Assembly (NCBI GenBank): GCA_934098295.1
Contig: CAKONV010000004.1
Coordinates: 62,001 to 126,000, forward strand
Direction: 5' to 3'
Length of the DNA stretch: 64,000 nt
Source: an uncultured Bacilli bacterium
Lineage (GTDB): Bacteria; Bacillota_I; Bacilli_A; ML615J-28; CAG-313
Shown here: one piece after another, positions 18,103 through 26,449 of the stretch
Numbering within the stretch: the first letter of the stretch is position 1
How the letters are laid out: the number at the start of each line of letters is the position of its first letter
Made by a program: the position numbers and the translations under genes
Notes under the pieces: generated by a model
Database searches by the model: none
Seen by the model: only the letters and a program-made list of their open reading frames with translations
Told to the model about the DNA's origin: nothing

Positions 18103-19047
18103 TTATGCACTCATAAACTTTAATTGAATGATTGCTTCATCTCCAAGTATTGAGTCGAAACAATCAGCATCCCAGCCTTCAAGCCATATGGAAACTTTAA
18201 TTGATGCGTATTTATACATCGTGTTGTTTTCTTTTCCTAGTCTGAAGGTGGCGATTTTTGAATCATCGTTGTCCATTTTTCCATTTGATAATAATGTTGA
18301 TAATTTATATTTAGTATTTGGATAAATAGGAGGAAGTGGTAACGTTACATCATTATAGTTTTTATAGTAATCGTAAGCACCAATTAAAGCAGCATAACCT
18401 CTTGTGTTATCTTCACTCGGGTCAAATATTAATGATGCTAATTCTTCATTTGTTCTTTCATCCGGATTATTTAAATATTCATTATTAACATTTAATTCTC
18501 TAATACCAATACGCATAGCATCAGAAGCATAGTAAGTATTGGTTGAAAATTTAGGTAGTTCTTTTTCTCCACCATTATTAAAGGAAACAGGATTGGTCCA
18601 AGTTACTCCTTTAGATATTATGTAAGTCCCATTGATTTCGTGTTCTTTTACATAATCATAAGTGTATTTTTTACTATAGTTATCAACTAGATAAAGATTA
18701 TCAGCTACTTCAAAGTCAGCTTTAAAGTATAAGTTGAAACTTAAATATCTTTTAGGGGAGCCTTCTTTTAACGATTCGAAATTGATTCCATCAGTGGTAG
18801 TAACATCATCTAAGATAATGTTTTTTCCTATTACTTCTTCAATCATTTGTTTGTTAATGGAATCATAGTAATTTTGTCCATCTAAGGATATTTGCATTTT
18901 TACATCAGATTTAATGTTTAATTCTAGATTATCTAAGTAGTTAATTTGAGATATTGAAAACCATGCTAAAGTCGATGTTGAAAGGGTAACAAAGGCAAGA
19001 AGGGTTGCAAATAGGAAAAAGACAATTTTCTTATAATATTTTTTCAT
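18103..19047 (-). CDS. SipW-type secreted protein with WLEG motif
   Basis: This 314-residue protein has a signal peptide ending FVTLSTSTLAWFSISQIN, again the AWFS SipW-type context. It is mostly beta-sandwich-like, and near the C-terminus carries IWLEGWDADCFDSILGDEAI. The same WLEGxDxDC motif closes the neighbour at 19068 and is common in TasA/camelysin-type secreted proteins. AGAGGA precedes the ATG. It lies 20 bases after the gene at 19068 and is the second gene behind the c-di-GMP riboswitch. A minor fibre component or anchor is plausible. Confidence 0.8.
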   Translation of the reverse strand: MKKYYKKIVFFLFATLLAFVTLSTSTLAWFSISQINYLDNLELNIKSDVKMQISLDGQNYYDSINKQMIEEVIGKNIILDDVTTTDGINFESLKEGSPKRYLSFNLYFKADFEVADNLYLVDNYSKKYTYDYVKEHEINGTYIISKGVTWTNPVSFNNGGEKELPKFSTNTYYASDAMRIGIRELNVNNEYLNNPDERTNEELASLIFDPSEDNTRGYAALIGAYDYYKNYNDVTLPLPPIYPNTKYKLSTLLSNGKMDNDDSKIATFRLGKENNTMYKYASIKVSIWLEGWDADCFDSILGDEAIIQLKFMSA

Positions 19048-19067
19048 AGTATTCCTCTTTTACCTTT

Positions 19068-19769
19068 TTATTCTTTTTTATTATCAAAGTTATCAATAGA
19101 GAAAATCATTTGCATTTTTAATTTACCACCTAAGATATCGATGGTACAATCAGGATCTTCTCCTTCTAACCACATAATTAAAGTGTACTTCTTTACATCA
19201 CCAGGTCGGAATTGTTTAACCGTTTTGTTACAAACGTTAGTATCGGTGTTAAAGTTGATAGCTTCGCTTAAATAGCCTAAGTATGTTACATCAACATTAT
19301 CTTTTTTTTGATAAAGAAATTTTTGGGTTCCATCTTCAATCAGCAAAATACGAATGGCTTCATCAGTACCTTTTAAAGATTCTGTTACATCGAGTTTTAG
19401 ATTAACGTTTACGGTTTCTTCACCACTATTTTTTAGATAAAATGTAAAAGCTAGATATTTATAATCGCTATCAAAATAGTCACCATCATTTTCCACAATA
19501 TCGGGAATTTTATCTTCAAACCAATCGTAAGTTATATTAGTTACATCATTAACAGCGGTAGCTACAACTCTTGATGATTGGGTTTTAAATTCACGATCTT
19601 TTGATAAAACAATACCTCTTAAGTATGCATCTTTATCTAGATTAATAACAAAGTTTCCAGAATTTTGGCCATAAAAAGTAACAATTGCTATAACAACAAA
19701 AAGCAATCCAAAAATAGCAATACCTAATCGATATATTTTTCGATTTTTAAAATATCGTAAAAATTTCAT
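19068..19769 (-). CDS. TasA/camelysin-like secreted or membrane-anchored protein
   Basis: This 233-residue protein has an N-terminal hydrophobic segment (about 13-30) in the MKFLRYFKNRK context. Unlike its two neighbours it lacks the AWFS box; the segment reads FYGQNSGNFVINLD, so it may stay membrane-anchored or use another peptidase. The mature beta-rich part ends with LIMWLEGEDPDCTIDILGG, the same motif as the 18103 gene. It is first in the operon and lies directly behind the c-di-GMP riboswitch. It may be an anchor or initiator of the structure built by the others; this is inference. Confidence 0.75.
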   Translation of the reverse strand: MKFLRYFKNRKIYRLGIAIFGLLFVVIAIVTFYGQNSGNFVINLDKDAYLRGIVLSKDREFKTQSSRVVATAVNDVTNITYDWFEDKIPDIVENDGDYFDSDYKYLAFTFYLKNSGEETVNVNLKLDVTESLKGTDEAIRILLIEDGTQKFLYQKKDNVDVTYLGYLSEAINFNTDTNVCNKTVKQFRPGDVKKYTLIMWLEGEDPDCTIDILGGKLKMQMIFSIDNFDNKKE

Positions 19770-19801
19770 ATTACCATTCCTTTCATTTTTTTGTTTTAAC
19801 T

Positions 19802-19935
19802 AAAAAATGGTAACCGTTATCATATTAATACTATAAATTATGATTATAGTTTAATAATGACAACTGGCTACCATTTAAGGCCCTATAGTTTTGCGTCGCT
19901 ACTTTTCAGTAGTTTTGCCATTTACATTAAATACT
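19802..19935 (-). promoter_or_regulatory. c-di-GMP-I (GEMM-I) riboswitch with terminator platform
   Basis: The minus strand reads ATGGCAAAACTACTGAAAAG, then TAGCGACGCAAAACTATAGG, then GCCTTAAATGGTAGCCAG. This matches the GEMM-I consensus: a GGCAAA-type 5' element, a CTACT-GAAA-AGTAG stem with GNRA tetraloop, GCGACGCAAA, the CTATAGGGCCT receptor helix and GGTAGCCAG. The 3' aptamer arm (19857-19874) can alternatively pair with 19807-19823 (ATGATAACGGTTACCAT) to form a terminator followed by six T. Ligand binding would therefore prevent termination, an ON switch by logic (inference). It controls the TasA-like operon at 19769 onward; adjacent upstream genes encode GGDEF/EAL proteins. Confidence 0.92.
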
Positions 19936-19950
19936 TTTAAAAGCTCTATT

Positions 19951-19979
19951 ATAATACCATAATATTTCAATTTTGTCAA
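19951..19979 (-). promoter_or_regulatory. Promoter upstream of the c-di-GMP riboswitch
   Basis: Consensus TTGACA (19974-19979) and TATTAT (19951-19956) are 17 bases apart on the minus strand, placing transcription start just ahead of the aptamer. Confidence 0.8.
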
Positions 19980-20006
19980 ATATTTTATTCTATTATTCGG
20001 CATTTT

Positions 20007-21434
20007 TTAATTTTCTTCAGGTTTTACATATTCTCCAGCAATAAATTTAATATAGTTATCAAAGGAGATTGGTTCACAAATACCAAAGCCTTGACCAAGT
20101 TTTATTTCTTTTTCTAGGCAAAAATTTATCATATCTTCGTTTTCAATACGTTCAGCAATTACATCAATATTTTGTTGTTTTGCAAATTCAACTAACATTT
20201 CCATATAATGTTCTTTAATGTAATTATCTTCATCTTGAACAGATTTTTGTGGAATTTTGATAATATCAATAGGAAGATCTTTGATTTTTCCTAAGGTGTT
20301 ATGATCTAGGCTAAAGCCATCAACGGCCATTCTAAATCCTAATTCTTTTAGTTTATTAATGTTTTGTCTAATTATATCAAGTTGTTGAAACATTACAAAT
20401 TCTTCTACTTCAATTATTAAGAATTTAGCGTTCATTTTGTATCTTTTTAATATTTTTTGATACTGTACCGCAAGATGAGGATTCATTAATTGTTTAGGAC
20501 TTAGATTAATTGAAAAATAAAAGTCTTGATGTGGATATATTCTCTTTAAATCATTATATGCAGCAACAACTACTTCAATGCTCCATTCACCAATCCAATT
20601 AATATCACCAGATTGTTCCATAATGTTTAAAAACATATGAGGATTAATTAATCCAAGTTCGGGGTGTTCCCATCTAATTAAGGCTTCAGAACCAAAAACT
20701 TTTTTATCAACTAAATTGATAATAGGTTGGTAATACAAACAAAATTGGTTATTAGCAATAGCTTGTTTAATTTGTGTGTAATATTGAATATTTTCGCTTT
20801 CTTTTTGGCTCATTTCACTAGAATAAATAGCCATTTGGTCACCACCATCTTTTTTGGCAACATAAACAGCAATATTTAAAGAATCTAATAACTTTGATAA
20901 GCTTTCACCGTGAACAGGATAGAAAGTAATACCAATGGAAGCTGTTAAGTTTACATCAACGCCACCAGCAATGGAAATTGGTTCTCGTACGGCTTGTAAA
21001 ATATCTTGAGCCATGTTTACAACATCTTGTCTTGTATATTCGGTTTTTAAAAACATTAAGAATTCATCAGTACCATATCTACCAACTTGAATTTTAAAAG
21101 GTATGGCCTTAGAAATATTGCTAATTAGAGTTTCAATAATTGGTTTCGTATTTTTTTCACCAAAAGCTTTGATAACATTTGAAAAGTGGTCAACGTTTAG
21201 CATCATCAACGTAAATGATGTTGATGGGGTAATTTTACTCAAATAAGCGTTGATTACGGAGTTGATTTCATTTTTTGATAGGATACCTTCAATATATGAT
21301 GAGTTTTCATCACGATATTTATGATATTCTCTTCTTATTCTAAAAAATAAAAATACTCCTAAAGCCGCCATTATTAAAATAGCCCATATGCAAGCAAAAA
21401 TTTTAGCACCATCACTCCAATATACTAAAAACAT
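20007..21434 (-). CDS. Degenerate GGDEF-EAL protein (probable c-di-GMP sensor)
   Basis: About 475 residues with one N-terminal transmembrane helix. I use ATG 21432-21434 (MFLVYWSDG) since GAGGT precedes it; an upstream GTG overlaps the Shine-Dalgarno site. The GGDEF domain carries RYGTDEFLMF instead of GGDEF. The EAL domain keeps EALIRWEHPELG and the INLSPKQL region but has lost DDFGTG, reading VDGFSLDHNTLG, and has AERIEN where AEGVE is expected. Both active sites look broken, so it probably binds c-di-GMP or partners rather than making or degrading it. It follows the intact EAL gene at 21443, whose TGA stop lies 8 bases before this ATG. Confidence 0.85.
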   Translation of the reverse strand: MFLVYWSDGAKIFACIWAILIMAALGVFLFFRIRREYHKYRDENSSYIEGILSKNEINSVINAYLSKITPSTSFTLMMLNVDHFSNVIKAFGEKNTKPIIETLISNISKAIPFKIQVGRYGTDEFLMFLKTEYTRQDVVNMAQDILQAVREPISIAGGVDVNLTASIGITFYPVHGESLSKLLDSLNIAVYVAKKDGGDQMAIYSSEMSQKESENIQYYTQIKQAIANNQFCLYYQPIINLVDKKVFGSEALIRWEHPELGLINPHMFLNIMEQSGDINWIGEWSIEVVVAAYNDLKRIYPHQDFYFSINLSPKQLMNPHLAVQYQKILKRYKMNAKFLIIEVEEFVMFQQLDIIRQNINKLKELGFRMAVDGFSLDHNTLGKIKDLPIDIIKIPQKSVQDEDNYIKEHYMEMLVEFAKQQNIDVIAERIENEDMINFCLEKEIKLGQGFGICEPISFDNYIKFIAGEYVKPEEN

Positions 21435-21442
21435 ATTATACC

Positions 21443-24091
21443 TCACTTATTTCTTGTTTTCTTAGTTTCTTTTTTATTGCTAAGATTAATTTTATCAGTT
21501 TCATTTAAAAAGACAATTGCGTCTTCATATTTCATAGCCTTGCTGATTAAATATCCTTGAATTATATTACATCCATTTTTTTCTAAGAAATCATTTTGAT
21601 TGGTGTTTTCTACACCTTCAGCGATTACTTCTAAATCGAGAGCATTAGCAATCGCTATAATTTTCGAAACTATTTGTTTAGTTGCTTTATCAGTTACCAC
21701 TTGACCAATAAATTCTTTATCGATCTTTATGGCATCAATTGGCAATTCTTTTAGGTATAGTAAGGAACTATAACCCGTTCCGAAATCATCTAAATGAACC
21801 GTAAAACCTTTTTTTCTTAATATTTTTAATTTTTCGATAGCAACATCAAAGTTTTCCATTAAGAAGGTTTCGGTAATTTCAATAGCTATTTTGTGACAGT
21901 CAACTTGATTAATTTCAGCAAGAGACAATAATTCTGATATGAACCCAGCTTGTAACAATTGGACAGGGGAAACATTAATTGATATGGTAACATTATATTT
22001 ATCTAATAAATGAGCAATTCTGAATGATTCGTTTAAAACAAATTGACCAATTTGAATAATCATTCCATTTTCTTCGGCCACATGAATAAATCTTTGTGGT
22101 GATTTATCTTTATATTTAGGATTGTTCCATCTAATTAACGCTTCAAATCCTACAACTTTTTTTGTTTCGGTATTATACTGAGGTTGAAGTTCCATATAGA
22201 ATTCATCATTTGATATAGCATGTTGTAAATCTTTTTCAAACATTTCTTCTTCACTAATATAACGAACCAAACTTAAGTCAAATACTTCATAGCGTTTTGT
22301 TGATAAACTATTGATTTTATTAAGAAGTTTTTCTAAACTATCGGTTACATTAACAGGTGTAATGTTAGGATAGGAAACAACATCTAGATTAAAAATTCCA
22401 AATCGTAAGTTAATTATTAAATCGTTCGCTTCAACTTTTAATGGACGTTTAAATTCTTGAATGGTATTATTTATCCAAGTAATTGCATCATCATAGGCAT
22501 TTAAATTTTTAAAAATTATAGCGTAATATTTTAAGGTATGATAAAATTTGTAATCATATCCTTCACAAAGATTATTTAAAATTTCAGCGACTTTAACTAA
22601 AGTTTTATTTGCTACTTTACTACCAATTAAATTAATTAAATGGTGTAATTTTTCAATTTCGATAGCAATAACAACATTTTTACTTTTTTCTTTTTCTTGT
22701 TTTACTTTTGTAATTAATTCTTCTAAATCTTCTCTTAATACTATTAAATTAGGATATAAAGTAACGGGATTAGCTAAAGCGAGTTTATTATTACGTTCTT
22801 CTTTTTTAATGGTTTCGGTATCATTTTCACCTAAAAGTAGGTAATTACTTTTACTTTTTATTACCATAAAACGAATGCATATTTCTTCATTATTAGAAGT
22901 TTCTTCATTTGTTAAATGAACAATTATTGGTTGTTGAAGATTTAAGATTGTTTCAATGTCTTTTTGTTCATTCTTACTTTTCCATTCAAAATCAGTTATT
23001 TTCAAATATTTTTTATTGTCATTCAATAATTCTTTAAAGTTTTTACTGTATTCTTTAATTTCACCGTTACTATTAACTACGATATGGTAGATTTTATCTT
23101 TTTTAACAAACGCATTAGAGTTTAAGCCTTTTTCTCTTCTCGATAAAGTCTTATAGATGATGATAGAAAATACAATTATTGAAACTAGAAAAATAAATAA
23201 GATAACCGCAAACGGAATTAAAAGGGTAGAAGCTAGGGATGAAGCCGAAACTATAGAATACACATTAGCTAAATAAAGATCATAATTATTTTCCCAATTT
23301 GTAATTTTAGAAATCATTACAAAGGAACTTTTGCCATTAAACTTAAATTTAGTACTATAATTGTCGCCAAATTTAATTTTTTCTAAATCTTTTTTAAAAT
23401 AGTCGATATCCGTATCCATGTTTTCACTTCTTAAAATGGCATAGAAACTAGAATCTTTTACTTCATCTTTTTCAAAATATAGATATCCATCTTTACTAAA
23501 AATATAATAGTCAATAAGTTCAATGCTGGATGCTAAACTATAAATCGGTGTTAAATAACTATAAGCATCAAAATAAATTATTATATTATCAAGATTTAAA
23601 ACAATAAACAGTTTATCGGTAAATTCGTTAGTTTTATTTTCATTTACAACATAATCTTTACCAAAATTACAAAAGTTAATTTCAACACGGGCACTACCAC
23701 TATAAAAATTACTATTTCTGTTTATATAGTTAGTACCATTAATATTATAATAGACTTTATTGTCTTCATCAATTAATTTTCCAAAACCACCATCTAAGTT
23801 TTTAAAAAAATTAATTTTGGATTTTTCATTATTAAGTTTATCTATTTTTTCATCTAAACTATCAGTTTCAAGAGTATACGTATCAATTAATTCTTTAAAA
23901 CTATTAATGTCTCCATTAAGTTTATTTTGAATACTCCAATTTATACTTTCACTAGAGAAATCTAAGTTTTCTTTTATTTTGTCACTTGCAATTTTGTTAG
24001 CAATTAAAAAATAAAAAGTTACCGAAACCGCAAAGATGAAAAAAAACAAAAGACAAAAACTAGTTACTACTTTTACCGCAAATTTTTTCAT
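21443..24091 (-). CDS. Membrane c-di-GMP phosphodiesterase (sensor-degenerate GGDEF-EAL)
   Basis: This 882-residue protein has transmembrane helices near residues 8-30 and 285-312 enclosing a ~250-residue extracellular sensor. A PAS-like stretch, a degenerate GGDEF domain (no GGDEF motif; YYAIIFKN in its place) and an intact EAL domain follow. The EAL part retains EALIRWNN, ISINVSPVQLL, EITETFLMEN, HLDDFGTGYSSL, DAIKIDKEFI and VIAEGVEN, all residues needed for metal binding and hydrolysis of c-di-GMP to pGpG. It has an AGGAGG site and an extended -10 (TGATATAAT, about 24142-24150). Its position just upstream of a c-di-GMP riboswitch locus suggests it tunes that locus; the ligand sensed is unknown. 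Confidence 0.9.
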   Translation of the reverse strand: MKKFAVKVVTSFCLLFFFIFAVSVTFYFLIANKIASDKIKENLDFSSESINWSIQNKLNGDINSFKELIDTYTLETDSLDEKIDKLNNEKSKINFFKNLDGGFGKLIDEDNKVYYNINGTNYINRNSNFYSGSARVEINFCNFGKDYVVNENKTNEFTDKLFIVLNLDNIIIYFDAYSYLTPIYSLASSIELIDYYIFSKDGYLYFEKDEVKDSSFYAILRSENMDTDIDYFKKDLEKIKFGDNYSTKFKFNGKSSFVMISKITNWENNYDLYLANVYSIVSASSLASTLLIPFAVILFIFLVSIIVFSIIIYKTLSRREKGLNSNAFVKKDKIYHIVVNSNGEIKEYSKNFKELLNDNKKYLKITDFEWKSKNEQKDIETILNLQQPIIVHLTNEETSNNEEICIRFMVIKSKSNYLLLGENDTETIKKEERNNKLALANPVTLYPNLIVLREDLEELITKVKQEKEKSKNVVIAIEIEKLHHLINLIGSKVANKTLVKVAEILNNLCEGYDYKFYHTLKYYAIIFKNLNAYDDAITWINNTIQEFKRPLKVEANDLIINLRFGIFNLDVVSYPNITPVNVTDSLEKLLNKINSLSTKRYEVFDLSLVRYISEEEMFEKDLQHAISNDEFYMELQPQYNTETKKVVGFEALIRWNNPKYKDKSPQRFIHVAEENGMIIQIGQFVLNESFRIAHLLDKYNVTISINVSPVQLLQAGFISELLSLAEINQVDCHKIAIEITETFLMENFDVAIEKLKILRKKGFTVHLDDFGTGYSSLLYLKELPIDAIKIDKEFIGQVVTDKATKQIVSKIIAIANALDLEVIAEGVENTNQNDFLEKNGCNIIQGYLISKAMKYEDAIVFLNETDKINLSNKKETKKTRNK

Positions 24092-24210
24092 TAGTTTCTC
24101 CTCCTTTTTATTTTTTTTAAAAAAATATCACATTAAATTATATTATATCACGCAATCTTTTTCTTTTTATTTGCTTTTTTTCTTTTTTTAATTTTTTCAA
24201 TTTAAACTAA

Positions 24211-24257
24211 AAAAGAGACTTTTTGAATGTATCAAATTCAAAAGCCTCTTTGTTTTT
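24211..24257 (-). terminator. Terminator after uppP
   Basis: An imperfect stem of about 16 pairs (AAAGAGGCTTTTGAAT against ATTCAAAAAGTCTCTTT) is followed by T residues on the minus strand. Confidence 0.75.
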
Positions 24258-24279
24258 TAATAAGCGTATTTTCCCAATT

Positions 24280-25119
24280 TTATATTGAATAAATTGCTCC
24301 AAATATTATTGAAATAATACCTACAATTAAACAATAAATAGAGAAATATGATAATTTAATTTTACGTACAACTTTTAAGAAAAGTCTAAGTGAAAGGTAA
24401 GTAACAACCAAAGTTACTAGAAAAGCAATGATATAAGGAATAATTAAATCCGTATTTTCTAAAGCTACCTTTATGTCCCCAAGACTAAAGATTGAAGAAC
24501 CAAGCATCATAGGAATAGCCATGATAAAGGCAAAGAAAGCACCATCACTTTGATTAATTTTTCGAACCGATGTTCCCACCATACAAGATCCACTTCTTGA
24601 AATACCTGGTAAGATTCCTAGACATTGAAATAAGCCAATAATAAAGGCGTCAAGAAAATTCATATGTTCTAAATCTTTATTTTTATTAATTTTTGTAGCA
24701 ACAAATAACATGATGCTAGTTATGATTAAACAAATACCTACCGTAAGGACTTTACTTAAAGTTTTTCCAATAAAATCATTTAATAAAACACCAACAATAC
24801 CAGCAGGGATGGTAGCCACTACTAAGTATAAACATAACATAAAGTTAAATTTAGTTACTTTGTCACTTCTTTTATCTTTAGAAAAGATAAATAGGAAGAA
24901 AGACTTTATCATTAACCAAATTTCTTTATAGAAAAAGGCAATAATAGCAATTAATGATGCAAAATGTAAGAAAATTTCAAATGATAAATCACCAGTAGAA
25001 AGGCCTAAAATATTTTGAACAATGACCATATGCCCAGAACTAGATATTGGTAAAATTTCCGCAATACCTTGAACTAAAGCAATCAAAACATATTTAAGTA
25101 TTATGATAAATTTATCCAT
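24280..25119 (-). CDS. uppP: Undecaprenyl-diphosphatase
   Basis: This 279-residue polytopic membrane phosphatase has the BacA/UppP signatures GIAEILPISSSGHM and GILPGISRSGSCMVGTSV. It recycles undecaprenyl pyrophosphate to the monophosphate carrier for peptidoglycan and capsule synthesis and can give bacitracin resistance. About seven hydrophobic segments are visible. The ATG lies one base beyond the pmbA-like stop, so it is read from the same transcript as the radical SAM/TldD operon; whether that link is functional is unknown. Confidence 0.95.
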   Translation of the reverse strand: MDKFIIILKYVLIALVQGIAEILPISSSGHMVIVQNILGLSTGDLSFEIFLHFASLIAIIAFFYKEIWLMIKSFFLFIFSKDKRSDKVTKFNFMLCLYLVVATIPAGIVGVLLNDFIGKTLSKVLTVGICLIITSIMLFVATKINKNKDLEHMNFLDAFIIGLFQCLGILPGISRSGSCMVGTSVRKINQSDGAFFAFIMAIPMMLGSSIFSLGDIKVALENTDLIIPYIIAFLVTLVVTYLSLRLFLKVVRKIKLSYFSIYCLIVGIISIIFGAIYSI

Positions 25120-25120
25120 T

Positions 25121-26449
25121 TTACTTACCAGATACGCTCATGCTCTTAACTTTTAAAGTTGGGGAAACAATTCCGTCAAAGCGTTCTTTAATGTCATTAC
25201 CAATTTCTTCAACATTGTTCATAAGTTCGAAGAAATTACCAGAAATTACAAATAGGGTAACTGGAGATGAAAGTTTTCCATTTTTGATTAAAAAGCCACT
25301 AGATTGAACATTAAAATTACCAGAAATTGGATTTAATCCAGCATGTAAGCCCGTAACATCTGTTACATATAATCCATCTTCTACAGTAGCAATAATTTCA
25401 TCTTTGGTTTTAGTACCTTCTTTTAGATACATGTTGACAGGACTTACCATAATGCTACCTTGAACACCGGCTTTAAAACCATTACCAGTTGATTTTGTAT
25501 TAAAGAAAGCAGCAGTTTTTTGGCTATGTAGGAAAGTATTAAAGATGCCATCTTTAACAACTTCAATTTTTTGACATGGAACCGCTTCATCATCAAATGA
25601 ATATTCGGCTAAAGCTTTTTTGCAGAAAGGGTCGTTGATAATGGTAATATTCGAACCAAAGAATTTAACACCAATTTTATCGGTTAAAATAGACATTTTC
25701 TTTAAAGCATTTTCACCAGAGAATATTGAGCCAAAGGCTGACAATAAATCAGATGCTGCATCTCTTGAGAAGACAATAGGATATTTACCTGATTTAACAA
25801 AGCCAGCTCCTAAAGAGTTTAAAGCCATTTCAGTTGCATCTTTAATAACGTTATTAACATCAAGTTTTTCATAAGAAGTGTTAATGTCAATTCCATCTCC
25901 TGATGTAGTTTGATCATTTTCACTAGCATCAACACTTAAAAGTAAATAACAGTATTCTTCTTTTCTTGCAAGATTTACACCTTTTGAGTTAATAATTTTA
26001 GTGATTGATTTATTTTCAACATATTTAGGTTGAACTAAACGAATACGAGCATCAACATTTTTAGTCTTTGTTTCGATTTCTTTTAGTAATTCAATTTTTT
26101 CTTTGGTAGTAAATTTATCAAAATCGGCTTCCATTGGTCTTACATCTTGATATACAGCTTTTCCATCAAAAATATATTCTCTTTCATCATTACTTAAATT
26201 TTTAGCATTTTCTAGTAATTTATGTAGTGATTTCTTGATATCTTCATCAGTTGTTGATTCTGTATAAACATAACCCATATGATTATTATATAATCCTCTG
26301 ATTGAAAGACCTGAAAGTTCTTTTAAAGAAAATGTATCAACTTTAGAATTAAATAAGGAAATATTATTGCTGATGCTTTCATTAGCATAAATTTCTACTT
26401 CTTCTAATCCTAATTTTAATGCTTCATTAATAATTTCTTGATAAGTCAT
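25121..26449 (-). CDS. TldD/PmbA family protein, PmbA (TldE)-like
   Basis: This 442-residue subunit has the PmbA fold: the N-terminal MTYQEIINEALKLG region and the C-terminal YVTDVTGLHAGLNPISGNFN, NVQSSGFLIKNG and LFVISGNFFELMNNV segments. It lacks the metal-binding HExxxH, as PmbA/TldE does. With TldD it forms a hetero-oligomeric protease that digests unfolded peptides and, in E. coli, removes the microcin B17 leader. Its ATG overlaps the tldD-like stop by one base with GGAGG upstream, so the pair is made together. Radical SAM and Cys-rich substrate-like genes precede it. Confidence 0.9.
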   Translation of the reverse strand: MTYQEIINEALKLGLEEVEIYANESISNNISLFNSKVDTFSLKELSGLSIRGLYNNHMGYVYTESTTDEDIKKSLHKLLENAKNLSNDEREYIFDGKAVYQDVRPMEADFDKFTTKEKIELLKEIETKTKNVDARIRLVQPKYVENKSITKIINSKGVNLARKEEYCYLLLSVDASENDQTTSGDGIDINTSYEKLDVNNVIKDATEMALNSLGAGFVKSGKYPIVFSRDAASDLLSAFGSIFSGENALKKMSILTDKIGVKFFGSNITIINDPFCKKALAEYSFDDEAVPCQKIEVVKDGIFNTFLHSQKTAAFFNTKSTGNGFKAGVQGSIMVSPVNMYLKEGTKTKDEIIATVEDGLYVTDVTGLHAGLNPISGNFNVQSSGFLIKNGKLSSPVTLFVISGNFFELMNNVEEIGNDIKERFDGIVSPTLKVKSMSVSGK

